Below, in pieces: positions 1 through 13,291 of a stretch of 64,000 nt of DNA. Below the pieces are notes generated by a model that saw only the letters and a list, made by a program, of their open reading frames with translations, made no database searches and was not told the DNA's origin. Every line of letters begins with the position of its first letter. Positions within the stretch are counted from its first letter, which is position 1. The position numbers were made by a program, and so were the translations under genes. Origin of the DNA: Albula goreensis. Taxonomy: Eukaryota; Chordata; Actinopteri; Albuliformes; Albulidae. The stretch is taken from contig CM040743.1 in the NCBI GenBank assembly GCA_022829145.1, forward strand, positions 11,426,146-11,490,145, given 5' to 3'.

Positions 1-1202
1 TGGCCATACCTCAGCATTCAAACATGTAACTAACCATGTTCTTTGTTCACCAAATCAAAACTATAATTTAAATAAACGTTCAAATTACACTGCAAGGAGA
101 GAAATATATACTTTTTCTCTAAAATTTCAGACTCATAAATAACATGGTACGGACTCCAGTTTCACGTTCCCGTTATTGGGCCCACCTGCCCACTTCTGGC
201 GTGGGCTGAGAGGGTAGTGTGCACGTCTGAGCGAGCACAGTTTAACGCAGAGATGCGATTTAAAGTGACACGCTGTCAGGGTGCAGCCTCGGCCTGTTCA
301 TTCCATTCATTGTGTGAGTGCTGATATTTTGCCACAAATAAAGGCATTTAAATTTGAGCTCCAAATTTGGACAATTACTATGTGTATTTTTCCATCAATC
401 ATGAAAACACTAAAAAAAAAATACTCAGGTTTTTTGATGTGGAAAAAAGCTCAAACATAAGACCCATGTTTGGTAGGTGTTACAAAAATTTCAGTCTTGT
501 TCAGACTTACTGTATTTTCTCAGTGTGTCCAACCAAACTTTTTCCCTTGGGCTACATTTGAACGCCTATTGAGTGTTTCCAGATAACTGAAAACTATTTT
601 TAGCACAGCCCTCTTTCATTTGAAATGCTTAACGTCAGCATATTATCCATCCCATTTGAAAGTATGAACATCCAAACAGCACAAAAATATTTTTTTTTCC
701 ATGGATATTCATACATTTGCCTGTCTTGCTACTGAAAAAGAAATAGGGCATTTCACAGTGCCGATGCACATTCATTTATGTTATATATATTTAATATTTC
801 TCAATTTTATCGCTATAATTATGATAATTCTAATTCATGTAATTCTGACAAGCACACTTAGTAGTGTAGACATGAGAACTATTATAACTCGCAATTCTGG
901 ATTAAAATAATGAAAAGAGTGTCCGTATTAAGCTTATTCATTTATATGATGTAAAAATATGTGAACCATTGTTTCGATGCTGAACATTTCATGGCTTTAT
1001 GTTCATCATATAAAGATGAATAATGGATAAAATTGATATAAATTTCACTGACCAAAAAACTGAAGGTACACAATCCCAATCTCATGTCAGAACACAAAAC
1101 TGACCTTTAAAGTATGGTTTCACTTTATAAAACTGGAAAAACATGAAAGAAAATGTGAGAGGACATTGGTATATTACTTGTGGAATGACCCTAGAAGTAT
1201 AA

Positions 1203-1267
1203 ATACACACGCCCACACACGTACATGTGCACATGCGTGTACACACGTACACACACACACACACACA
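1203..1267. repeat. compound (CA)n microsatellite
   Basis: Interrupted CA tract ending in a pure ACACACAC run. It produces spurious Cys/Val-rich open frames on the minus strand. Confidence 0.95.
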
Positions 1268-2469
1268 TGCATATATACAATGACAGAGTGAGAGAGAACA
1301 GGGAATCATCAATCATGGACCATCGATCATGCACAGAAGGGCAATCAGTCACATAAGACCATGCAGTACACAAAGCATGCATAATTCACTTACATAACGC
1401 CAAAAAATTTACCATGTTTTTCAACTCCTGATGCATTCAATGAAAGCCCACCCCATGCCACTACAACCAAGGGACAAGAATTACACTTAGAGGATTTGTG
1501 TACACAGGACACTACCCCAATTTCCATATAATGGCAGACAGATACTGTTTTCTTTACTGTAGAAAACTACAAACCAATTAACTAACTCATCAATGCCCAT
1601 AAAGACACTATCCCACCTCATTCCTGTATATGTCGAAAAAGTGTAAACAATTTCATAGTGAACGTCCATCATAAGTATTTCAGTAAATGAAACTAAGACA
1701 GTGAGGATGACAGGACCTCTGATCATTCGAGCATTATGAGCTGGTAAAGACCCAAGCATCCATGTGTCTGTGGAAAACGTTCTGCTTCAGTTTGGCATCT
1801 TTTTAATTCTGCTGATGATATGGACTTCAAATGAATTAATTCAAATGAAAAGCTCACAGTCTAACTGGAACTAATAATACTGAATAAGACTGAACAGGAC
1901 CAGAGGAAGCAAGCAATCAGCCCTGTTTGCGTTTCATCCACTGGGTACAGAGAGCATTATGAGTTTCAGAAAGATCAGCCAGCTTTGGTCATAGGAAGTA
2001 TGTGTATGCTTTTGACGGTGATGTCAGAACTTCACAAAACGTACGTTGTGAGGGATTTTTCCATCCCACCACCCATGCAGGCCACAAATGTTTCTCATCC
2101 TGGGAGAGACATGGCAAGCATCGCCTCCCCCTCTCTCTTGCCTGCCTGGCAGGGGTGTTGGTTTGTTTCAGTTTGTAGCAGTCAATTTTCCCATCATTTT
2201 GCAGACAAAAAATAAATATGTGCTGGAAATTTTCTGAAATGGCCCAGTGTATGGGTGTAGAAAAAAAAAGCAGATGAAGTCATCGCCCTCATCTCCAGGC
2301 ACAGCGACAACTGACAGGAGCAACTACTGAAGTTTTTGGTGCCTATAAAATGTAGCACTTTGCTAAGAAATTTCGCTGCAGGTTGTGGAGGAGAGTTTGC
2401 CATTTCCTGTCTCTGCAGCTGACATGGATGACTGTTAATAAATCTTTCACTCGCTTACACAAACAGACA

Positions 2470-2575
2470 GGCAAACAGACAGACACACACACACACACGC
2501 ACATACACATACGTACACACACACGCACGCACACACACACACACAAATACACATGTACACGCAAGCGCACATGAA
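2470..2575. repeat. compound (CA)n microsatellite
   Basis: CAGA/CACA/CGCA mixed tract with two pure CA runs. It explains the overlapping Cys-Val and Thr-His open frames seen in this area on both strands. Confidence 0.95.
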
Positions 2576-4488
2576 TACATGGGTATTCCACCAAAGTGAG
2601 AAACTGAAAAAAGAAACACACAAATAGGAGCACAAGATGAACACGCCCATGCATATCTTGTTTGGACAGAGTCGGATGAATGGCCCCACAAGTTAGGGAA
2701 AAAAAGCGGACCAAATTGTTATGCTACTGTGACAAGAACGATGCTCTAGATTGCGCCAGCTCATAGTGGCACTTGAGAAAAATTATTGCTCCATGTAGGA
2801 GTGTTGTTGACAGACTCGAGTGTTCTAGAGGAGTGCATTACCAGAGGCAGGATCGCACTACACCGCACTCTAGTCGCAATCTAATCAGCACACTACAGAG
2901 CCACTTGGCACCCATTACTTCTTCATCAGAATCTGCCAGGGCTCCTCCTAGCTCTTCCATGAGGGAGGGATCCAGGGACCAGCAACAACATGCCCATCAA
3001 ATCAATACCGGTGTTATTAATGACTGCTTTTGATTTGACACGCCTGCGTCTCCAATTAGACAATCCCTTTCTTTACTGCATGTAATCACAAGATGAAAGA
3101 GCAGAGGGAGTGCTGAAAAGCCAAGTCAACTCGACAAACATTGACGTGCATCTTCTCATATACGCACATACTGTACAAGTGAAACGCATGTAAAGGAGCA
3201 AACTAAAATCCACCTGCTTTAAAGATATGGGTTTATCTTGAAGTTCAGGCACCATCATTATTTGAAGAAAAATTCCCTAAATCAGAATCCCAAACCAGAG
3301 GAAAAGAGAGATGCTCATGTTTGATTAGAGAAGCACCCATTAAGAATCTGTCTTATAGCTTTGCTGTCACTGTATGCTCACTCCATGTGCTCTGTCAAAG
3401 ACAGAGAGTCCACTTACATGCAGTTACGAAATCATTCTGTAATTGTTTCAAATGCAGTTTAGCAGCAGTTGAAACAAATCGGGGTGGATGTGACGAGCAG
3501 CTTTTCAAACCCTGTATGAGCCTGAATTCAACATACAGGGTAGTCAGCAAAAGCTTTGCAAGAGGAAATGAGTCAAAAGGGGTAAAAAGCATTCTCAGTC
3601 CTTTACTGTGGATCTTATCAAACCTGGCATTATCTAAGACTGTAGACAGGCAGTCATTGGGATTCAGCAATGGTCTTCAGTCTTCTGACTGGCTCAACAA
3701 GGCCTCCTGAAAAACCTTTCTGGCCAGACACATATGTTTGGGTTTGTCTACCACCATTTTTTCCTTCCCAACTTCCTGTGCATCCTTTGCAGTTTGTGGA
3801 GTATCTGAACAGTCAGAATTGACCTTGTCCTCATGCATTACATTGAAATAGTAAAAACAACAAAAAGACAAAACACACACTCCAGTTTCCCTCTTCCTGT
3901 GAGATTTTCAATGTGTTCTGTGTTTTTTTTTTTTTCATTCAACAGAATAGTGGAAAAACCCCATTCGTTGAAGAAATGACAAACTCTGACATCAATAAAC
4001 ATGAATAATCCTGCTGGAAAAAGCTCAAGAGAAACAACTGAGTGAGTGCGGTATATGACTGATAACATGGCTAAAATAAGCCGCAGAAGGTAAAATATCA
4101 AAACGGATATGTGCTCCTGATAACAAACGACCACCCCCCTCTGCTATCAAACATTCCAAATTGACTCATTTCAGTTCAGGCTTATGGCTGGAGGGGTGAG
4201 CTGTCTAGGCTGGTCTGTTTCAGCTCACCTGCAGCAGTCATGCCTGTGCCAAAAGGTCTCATCCCAGCAGAGAGGGCTGCTGGGAGAGGGCCATGCAGGA
4301 AATCTGTCCCTGATGGACAAAAGCTGGGTACGAGAGAAATCCGCTTCCAATTTATAGAAAAATACAGAAGCGACTGGGCCTAACCATGGTGGATTTTTTC
4401 TGTCCTCTGATCAGTTGCAAGTTCTCCCTTTAATTATCTCTGGAGCGGAGTCAGAGCCTGGCAGTCGCTCCACTCCGTCAAAGGACCA

Positions 4489-4513
4489 CCTGGCCTGGCC
4501 TGGCCTGGCCTGG
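4489..4513. repeat. (CCTGG)5 pentanucleotide array
   Basis: Five perfect CCTGG units in tandem within a short GC-richer patch of the intron. Confidence 0.95.
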
Positions 4514-6542
4514 CTGAAAGGCTGTCCTGAGCACAGACATTCACAGACGAGCTCCACTGCATTTTGATCAAGTTATTTATTTTTTTGACCAAAGTTCTCC
4601 CTCTAATTCGAATTGTATTCATCAGATGAAAATCTGAAATATATGTTGATTCTCTGGAGAAGAAATTTCTGTCAACAGAGAAACTTTAGACCATCCTTAA
4701 ACAGGATCAGAAGTTGTAAATCAACAAGCAAAACAGATCGATCTTCAATGCACACTAGGTCATTCGCTTTTGTTGAGAACAGGTACAATTTTAAATCCCT
4801 GTCCTTCTCCAGGCCCAATTTTCTCATAAAATGCTGGTACAATGTCACCTACTATCCTCCACAAGGCAAGGCAATGACCCCACCTTACCCTTGACTTCAC
4901 TGATGATGGATGCTACCTTGGAAACCATTAGGCTAAGCTTAATGGGAAGCCATCTATAGCTATCACCTGACCCTGAAAGTAACACACCACTTTCTTAACT
5001 TCAGCCGTAATGATGAATGCCACTAACTGGTTTTGTGCATAATATCCTATTATGTCCAGCGTTAACACAGGTGATGAAGGCTCCTATAATTTTCTAGAAG
5101 CTTCTTTGGTTTTCAGACCATGAACATCCAAAATGTAAATTTCATTTACATACGATTTATATAATTACAAGTTTAAAATAGGTTGACAAAAATCATTTTA
5201 AAATATTCAATTATTTGTATAACAAACACTGTCAGACTGTGTCATGTTTGCAGTATTAAAATGACATTTTAATTATTCATGCAATGTAAAATACTGCTTG
5301 TACTATTAATATTTTTCAAGGATGCGTATAAATTTGTATGCCATGGTATGTTGTTGGCAGGAAATTCCCCCTGGCTAGAAAACATGAAAAAGGGAGAAAA
5401 ACAGATAAATGTGCACATGGAAAAAGAAAAAGAACAACAATAACTAATTCAGTATATTACTGCCAGGCATAAAAACAGTATGCCTTATCAGAACAGCTGT
5501 CACTAAATATAATTATAAGTTACATGTAAAAATGTAAACTGTTGCAAATTAAATGAATTTCATTTCAGAATTTCTTTGCTGGAAACTTTGTTTACAGCAG
5601 CCATGTTCCCAGTATAATTTACCCATACTACACTGCACATATTCATTCCTGTGTCAAAGCTTGAGACCTTTCTAAATTAATTGGGTACTCACAGTAAGGA
5701 CCTTTAGTAAAAGAACATAGACTTTGAGAAAATTGACCACGGCGTAGAGAACATTAAAGCAAGCAGGTAGTGTAGCCCCGATTACAGCTTGGTTATGCAT
5801 GAAAAACAGGGACAAACCCTCTAGGCACTGAAAACAAAAGCCACCATACAAATTAATGTAAGAGTTGTAACTATCATAACACTTTTTTCTCTTTTTGTTG
5901 TGTTTTTCATTATGTCATGTAGACGCTCTCATCCTGGGTGATGCTTCTTTTCCAGTCCATGCTGAAAAACTGCCTCCCCAATATATGTGGATTTCCCTTC
6001 TTTATATTACCAGCAAAGTAATTCCATTACTTGTTTGGTTCCATTTGATTTCCTGTCAGTATTCTCCCATTCACTTCAGTGTCATCACTCTAACTTTCAT
6101 GCAATTATCACAAGAGCTGCCACCACTCAATCACCAATATGACATAATAAAGGAAATAAAAATCTAATATGGTTGGTCTCTCTTCATCCTATTATGCCAC
6201 AATACCTCAAGTGCCATAGGGGTCTGAAAAATCACCCTAAAACTGGACCCCTGTGCAAAGGGTGCCAAGAGTTCCACAGCAGCTTGGGAGTTCTGCATTT
6301 GAGCCAAAATGGTGTGTCTGATACAGGGCATGCTTTGTTCTGAAGTTTCTCTGTCCTGCCAATCATGTAGTACTATTACATGCACTGAAAAACAGAGAAG
6401 TCAAAGGCAAAACCTGACTATATTGCTCTTGTGAATGAACTACCAGGTTTAGGTTGCAATATATTGACTGTGTGCCACAAATAATTAATTTGCCATTCTG
6501 TATTTGAGCAAAGGAACGACGGATATGAGCCTGTATACTGCA

Positions 6543-7034
6543 TCAGTGCATGCCAGAAACGTAACCCCAAACATCAAAGTGGGGTTGTATCTTTTGCACT
6601 TGAAGATGCAACATGACGCTAAGCCAGATCAACTGGAAATACTGTATGTAAGCGGTGCACACATGTGGGCAGAGATCCCCCTTGCTCCATTCACTGCATT
6701 GCTTGTGCTTTCCTGTCACGGTATTTCCATGACTGTAGTCCCAGCACGGATAAACAGCTGGCTGCACCACAATCTCTCGACATTGGTTTACAGCGCTTCC
6801 CCGAGTGGCTGCCATCTGCTCGCCCCTCAACTGTGCGCTCCTGTACCACTCCTGTGACACCATGCTCCCATAATCCACTGCACAAGGTCCTTGATATGCG
6901 CCACAGGTACCACCCTGATTTGCATTCTGGAATCTATTCATAAATTTTGCAGGCTCAAGGTCCCCACATACCTCACAACGTTGCAGTGGCTTCCGTTCGG
7001 TAAACAAAGCATTAGCCCCGTCACTCAAAGCCAT
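6543..7034 (-). other. unexplained 163-codon open frame
   Basis: ATG at 7034 (GCGGGATGG context), stop TGA ending at 6543. The frame begins MALSDGANALF, has several Cys pairs (CEVCGDLEP, GTCGAY, GPCAVDYG) and lies in roughly 50% GC sequence within AT-rich intron. A TAA lies three codons upstream, so it does not extend. No domain or homologue is recognised, and plus-strand frames are also open here, which argues that GC content rather than coding keeps it open. A smaller open frame at 6164-6385 on the same strand may be part of the same inserted block. It may be a repeat relic. Confidence 0.25.
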
Positions 7035-8343
7035 CCCGCATTATTGGTCTGATAGTCAATGTTAGCCTATTACATGTATTTTACATGAAGGATGGTTTAT
7101 TATAAACTCCTGCTGGGACAGAGGGCTCTCAGTAGAAGTGCTCTGTGGCACTGCGACTGCACAGATACTCTTACAATATTAATATTCATGGTTCTCTGAG
7201 CCACAGAAGCATGTTCAACCAGAACATGATGTCACAGCAGGTAGATATATATTTAGCTGCTGTAGGCCGCAGCTGTGTCTTGTTTGTTTTCTTGTATTTT
7301 TTCTATCTTCCTTACTTGCAGGGAATATGTCCTCCCTTCTCTGGTTCACCCGCAGGGTCTGGGGAGACACAGACACCAGCTCTTATTATGGGCTTTTTTG
7401 TTAGGCCGTTAAATTACATCTCAGCACTGTGCTCCACTTGACAGTGTCAAAAAGAGGGAATCCCCCTCTTCTGACTCAAACTCGCAAAGTTAGACCGCTC
7501 AGAGAAGGAAGTGGCACCTTTATTACCTTCTTCTTTATTCAGCTTTCTATCTGTGAAAATATAAACTAATTTAAAATTGGTGTGGGGGGGAGGGGCCTCT
7601 ATAAAAACATGTTAGCAATTAGACCATATTTCAATTAAATTTCATATTAACATATATTAATATTAGCATTAACATACTGGCTGATAGAAATTGATGGCGG
7701 TTGAGGTGGGTCACCCCTCCTTGTGATTTGGAACCAGAAACTGAAAGACACTATATAAATATGATCTAATTATTTTCATAATAATTAAATGAGGAAGAAG
7801 CCGACTTTACCACATTTTTCATTGTTGGCTTTATTCCCTCAATCCCACGCTTAATACAAGTCGAAACAATTGATTCAAGTAATTAAGGCTCTGAGTGAGA
7901 TAATAGAGCAGCTAATATCCAAAAGCTGCCATTCTGTTATCTAGCATGCCTTCACATAGTTGGAAGAATAATATTAGCAGATGAAAAATGTAGGCATCCA
8001 CATATTTTTTCCTCTTCATCGCTTTTCTACATAGTTTACATAGGCAGTCAAGATTTTAATACACAACAGCTTTAGGATGACGAAATTGTACACAATATTC
8101 AGAGAGTTTATGTAAATGACCTGCATGTATTATTGGGTCATAAAACATTGGAGACAGAGAAAACAGAACATTTCTTTAAATCACATTCTTCTTCAAAGTC
8201 TGAATAATTATTTTAGCTGTCCTTAAAACTGAAAAAATGTTACCCAAGGAAAAAAATTATACCAAATGACCACAGATCTGAATTGCTTAACAAAAACCCA
8301 AGTAAAATAAATGTATGAATGAACTGGTTCCAACTAAAAAGAT

Positions 8344-8473
8344 GTAGGCTTTTTGTTCGAACCCAGCACTAAAAACTTGATTTATATAATCAAGGTAATG
8401 ACTGACCATCATAATCAGCTGATTAACTAAATCAGGTGCTTTAGTGCAGGGTAGAATTAAAATATGCACCTAC
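8344..8473. repeat. inverted-repeat (MITE-like) fish element
   Basis: Two imperfect inverted arms of roughly 41-46 bases (8344-8384 and 8428-8473) share the core AGTGC.GGGT flanked by A/T runs and GTAGG...CCTAC-type ends. The arm text TAAATCAGGTGCTTTAGTGC then AGGGTAGAA resembles a very widespread fish repeat. Sequence on both sides (about 8310 and 8500) may belong to it. Confidence 0.55.
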
Positions 8474-11400
8474 ACAGGCCTTGGTTAAACAAGACTGCTG
8501 GATATTAGGGGTGTTTTGTATGTGAAGGAAAATCGAAAAGTGAGAAGAAAAATGTCGACAGGATGTTGTTGAGGATTAAATAGAATGTTTTGCGTATCTA
8601 ACAAAAATGTGCAGAGAAGACCTCAGGGCAGAATTCTTTTGCACCAAACCTCTCTTCCTGTACCCTTCCCGAAAAAGGGGGTGATGTGCATTGCCATCTC
8701 TTATTACAATCTTCGCATGCAGTTTTAAAAAGTTGTGCTGGCTGACTCATTAGTCATGCAGAGATTTTTACAGTCACACTTCCAATTATTACTGTACGGT
8801 AAGCTTACTTTATTTTACTATTATACGTCATTTTGTACAAAAATGTTCTTTTACATACATCTCATGGGAATATGTTCAGCTTCTGAGTTTGATGAACAGG
8901 TTACTGCCCCCCTTGATTCCCAAAACACACCTATTAATGATAAACCTACAATAAGAGCAAGGCAGTGGAACGTGTTCTGTGTGCAGGGTATAGTTGGTGA
9001 GTGTCAGTCAGAGAAAGGAGTCACCAGAGACAGGGACGAGACAGACGAGGAGTATCTCACGCTTGACTGTTGCTGGCACTGATTGAAACTAATATCGGGC
9101 CACATCCCTAGCCTGTATCATGTTGGGACATCTCACGGCTATAGCAGAGATCCTCGTTCAGACAGGGTGGGGTGGGGGGGCCGAGCCACATGGAGGCTGC
9201 CCGGAGGCGATTAGGCCCGCACTAATGAGAAGGTCACACATCTGAAGAACGACAACATTCTCCCGATGCAGCATGGATTTCACAGCCGATTATCGCCATG
9301 ACAGGTTGTACACTACCATGTGCCTCTGAGTCTGCCAGAAAAAACATCTGTGCATTGTCATGGCAATCTGGGACCCCGCCCTCACTGTATCAGCTGTGTC
9401 AACATTAAAGCAGCATCACATCAGTGTTACATCAGAAAGGAAAATTCCTGCAAATACAAAGAAAACTCAAAAAACAATTGATTCTTTTTGTGATTATTAA
9501 GGGGGAAGGAGGCTTGGGTAGATAATAATAATTTTAATTTTATCTTGATTAATTAGCATGTTAATCATGGGGAATCCACTGGCCAAGTGTTCCAAAAGTT
9601 CTGTTAAATTATCCCTCATCAAGTTCATTATCTTTCTTAAGTTACTTACACCCTCTGATTTCAAGTCATGTAAAATATATGCAAATATATGCATCAAGGC
9701 TACACTTACAAAGTAAATCCCTCTCTTGTACAGTGTGCTGCATTTACACTTTATCATGATGCACAGCACAGATGAAATGATGTTAGTGTTAACAACACAC
9801 CTTGAATTTATTCATAGAGAATCAAGCCTATGTACTTATTTTTCAACCTGTGACCAGGCAGCTTCTAACTGATATTTGTCTTGACACGCTGTATGTTGTA
9901 GGCACCCGGCTGCGTGTTTCTCTTTAGAATATGAAAAAGCACTTTGTGGAATATGAGTTTCCCCAATTCTAGGTTCTATGGCAGGAGTTTTGCATAGTGT
10001 ATAGTAGATCTTTACTAAACTTGAGTGCCTTTTCCTTTAAACTGATTCAGCATTATCTGAATGCATCACTGGGAAGCAGAAACCCCCTTAAATACAAGTG
10101 GTTCACACATTCATGACACTTACTAATGAATTTAATAATTACTTACTCAATGCATTTTTTTATTTTCACATTGAACATCTGTCCCAAGAAAACAGCACAG
10201 TTCATAGGGAGCTTGTGTTTCAGAGGACAACATTGTGCAACACTAGTGTGCGATAAACTTCAGATCTTCTGAACACAATCCCGGTTTTCAGGTCCTATTG
10301 CTTTTACACCCCTCCCGGCCCTGCCCGCTTTTATTTTTCTAACTATGAATCATCAGCGTGATCTTGGTAACTTGAAAAATATTGTGACGGAGGACATAGA
10401 AACCTCAGAGACTTTCTGCACCGTCCCAAGATCTGATTCAACATTTCCTGAAGGTTATATTATAATCTCCACCCCCGCCCCATTTCTCACACTCCCTGGC
10501 ACGCCTTAGATAATGACTTAACCACGCACCCCACAACCCCTGTCTCATGCCCATCAGTATCTCCCAGAGTTCCATGCATGTAGACAGCCTATTGGATTTA
10601 TCCTATCTGAATTTTTCTGGATGGTTCAATTGATAAAGACAGATCTAAACTGTAAACTTCTCGTTCTGGACTGCAGACAACAGTCCAAACAGTTGTTTCA
10701 GAGACTTTCTAGTTTATATCATCTAGTTTATTGTGTTCAGACAGGTGGAATGACCCTCATGCATTAAGACCCAAACTGTGTCATGTGCTACCGTTAAATC
10801 CAAACAGCCTAACAAAAAGAAAAGCCTAAGAATACAGAGTTTTTTTTTCTTCAAAAATATGAGCCAGATTTATCAAATCCTTTATTTTTTTTTGCAGATG
10901 CAATTTGTGACATGATTTGTGATTGGAGCAAATGAATCACCTCAGTCAATCACTTGCTCTCTTATCCTTTTCGTGTCAACAAAAAAGTGCTGCATGTATT
11001 AAGTGCTTTTATAAATTAAGCCCTAAATATCATAAAGCTGTTGTCTTGATTTCAAACCAGAGATCTGATTGATATTCTGTTTGAAGAATAAATTATTAAT
11101 AACTCTTTTTAAAAGGTTAACTATTACTATTTAAAAATAGGCCTGTGTGTACAGGTCTTTGTTGAGTACTTCTGAACTGTGCCTGAAGAATCTTGAAACA
11201 AAATGACACAAAACCTCATTCCTGCCGAAACAAATTCACCTTAAAGAACTGTGGGGCCCCAGACACAAACTTCATATCTGGCGGAAAAATTCTGACAGTT
11301 AGAAAGCTATTTAGATGGTATTTAAGCTCACAGAACTCTTAACTTAATGAGGCCTGACAGCATTCTGTGCCTGCTATTTCATACAACCGACAAGCCTGCT

Positions 11401-12645
11401 ATAGCACTTCTTCATTTCTATGTGCGTGCTCGCCCACTTTAATGTCTGAAGATTTGCTCTAGCCACACCCTGCTCTTTCATATTACATACTGCTGGCTCC
11501 ACCAATCACGAGAAGCCATGGCAAACACAGACAGATTTTATTTCCAGACCGCCTCTCTATGACCTCCAACACTTGTTGCAGTAATGTTACAGCAATGTCT
11601 TCTGAATGTATGGACCACATGGCCCAAGAAAGTGTGTGAGAGTAGGTAGCACTAGTACTGGTTTTGACAAGCAAGTTCAGTTTAAACTCTCAATCCACTC
11701 AACATTGCACTGCCATCTACACTTACGAGAAAAAAAAAAAAATGCTTTTGCTCACCACATGAAAAATGTATGGTCCCTTGGTGGCTGAAATCACCACACT
11801 AGCCTTTCTTACATTGTATTGTTTGTTTATTAACTAGCATTCCAGTGGACACTCAGAGAGACAGGACTGTGAGCCCCTCTGGGCAGAAACTGCAGTGTAT
11901 ATGAGCTGGTCTGTGTCCAGAGCCAGAGGAACATGATGAGCACAAAAACAGACACCTGGAGGAGCATTAACTCTATGGCCAGCAGAACCTCCGGCTATTC
12001 AATACCCCGAGCTCCACTCGGAGCCAGCTGTGATGTCATCAGGATTCTTAATTTGAATTAAAACCAACAGTTTTCAAAACAGAGGTTATTCTTACATAGC
12101 TGGGCTTCGTTGTTTTTGTCAAAATGTATTTATCAATATTTCTTCCCTCTTACGGTCTCTCCACATAAATATGTACACACTATTGTGTTTCAACTCTCAG
12201 GATGCTGGAGACAATATCTCAATTAGACTGCCCAGGCCTGCACCACTCTGCAGAGCCTGAGTGTACTCAAAGTCTACTGCAGAGTTGCTGGAGCTCATTA
12301 TAACAATGTGAAGGAACAGCCTGAAATATTCAGCTTTGGGGAGCGCAAATAAACAGTGTGAAATACCTTTAACAAAAGAATGGGGACAGAACAAAAAAAA
12401 AAAAACTCCTCTGTGGCAGTCCGTAAACTGGGTAGCATTCCTACGAAATGTTTCAGAAGCATAGCATGCTGCCTTTATCTCACCACTGCTGCATAAATCT
12501 TTGTGGGATAATTAAAATCATCAGGCTGATGAAAGCAACACAGAAGAAGCTTCTGCTTAAATGTTACTGAACATGAGGACTGAAAAAAATACAAATAGTT
12601 GTGCAAACACTGTGGATATAAAAACAGTTAGAGAACATTTCTTAC

Positions 12646-13291
12646 CCGTAAAAGTGACTGCGACTCCTCCTTGGTGGACTTGCTGTCGGTTGCGGTGTAC
12701 TGCGGTGTCATGTGACTGACCTTGTCTGCTCCACCTGAGGGTGCCCCCTGCAGAAAGCCCTTGCTGTCTGCACCCAGGCCAAACACCAGGCTGGGGGAAT
12801 CCCTGAGCATGGTGGTCTTCTGCTGGTGTGGCTCCTGGGAGACAGCAACCGCGTTGAGTAGGCCCAAGGCACCCTTGCCGAACTGCAGCGGACTTCGCCT
12901 GACGATATCCACCGCTCTTTCCTTGGGGACCCAGAGCATACCACGTGCCTGCTCCCCTCCTCCACCCGTGCCACCTCCTCCCCCCGCCGACTCGCCCCAG
13001 CCCTTCTCCCTGAGTGGCTCCTTCTCATCGAGTGTCTCCCTCTTCACACACTCCGCCCCGACCCCTGCCTCGGCAGGCCGGGCCTCGGGCAGCATCAGGC
13101 TGTACAGCTTCAGGTCACCTTTGCTCTCCTCCTTGATGCTCATGTTGGTGGGGGCAGAGCATCCGTTAGTGGGGGCAGAGCAGGAGTCCAGAGGGTCCTG
13201 GCAGTGCACAGAGTTGAAGTGCTCTAGCAAGGCGGTTGTGTCGGCTGCGGTGAAGCTACAGTGGCGGCAGCGACAGCAGCCATGCACTCTC
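12646..13291 (-). CDS. trps1: trps1 third coding exon (residues 702-917, finger 7 and linker before the GATA finger)
   Basis: The exon begins after TTCTGCAG at 13291, supplying the third base of Arg702, and ends at 12646 with donor ACGG|GTAAGA in phase 0. A good branch-point match (TGCTAAC, minus strand, 13325-13319) lies about 28 nt upstream. The first residues RVH complete finger 6 (H700, H705). Finger 7 follows with C710, C713, H726 and H731 in CRCRHCSFTAAD. After it comes a disordered linker with a 7-residue tandem duplication (CSAPTN twice, about 739-751), two sumoylation-consensus matches (IKEE 754-757 and VKRE 784-787), a Gly-rich run, and conserved TRPS1 segments LRDSPS, KGFLQGAPSGG and KEESQSLLR. 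In mammals the next exon starts the RRRGSGVFC GATA finger. That exon was looked for on the minus strand of 1-12645 and not found, so the gene continues beyond the window. Confidence 0.95.

Larger units (their letters stand above)
1..12645 (-). other. trps1: trps1 intron downstream of the third coding exon (continues past the left edge)
   Basis: It begins with donor GTAAGA next to 12646. No GATA-finger exon was seen down to base 1. It holds compound CA repeats at 1203-1267 and 2470-2575, a CCTGG pentanucleotide array at 4489, a block of unexplained higher-GC open frame at 6160-7040, an inverted-repeat fish element at 8344-8473, and GC-richer non-repetitive sequence at 9090-9430. The rest, including 2.8-4.4, 4.6-6.1, 7.1-8.3 and 9.5-12.6 kb, is AT-rich with no gene I can support. 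Confidence 0.8.

Noticed and set aside
2343..2714. Cys/Val-rich open frames on the minus strand and Thr/His-rich on the plus strand
   Set aside because: Translations of the CA microsatellite at 2470-2575 in different frames.
1..12645. Search for the trps1 GATA-finger exon
   Set aside because: No minus-strand sequence encoding the CxxC...CNACG finger was seen, so that exon must lie beyond the left edge.
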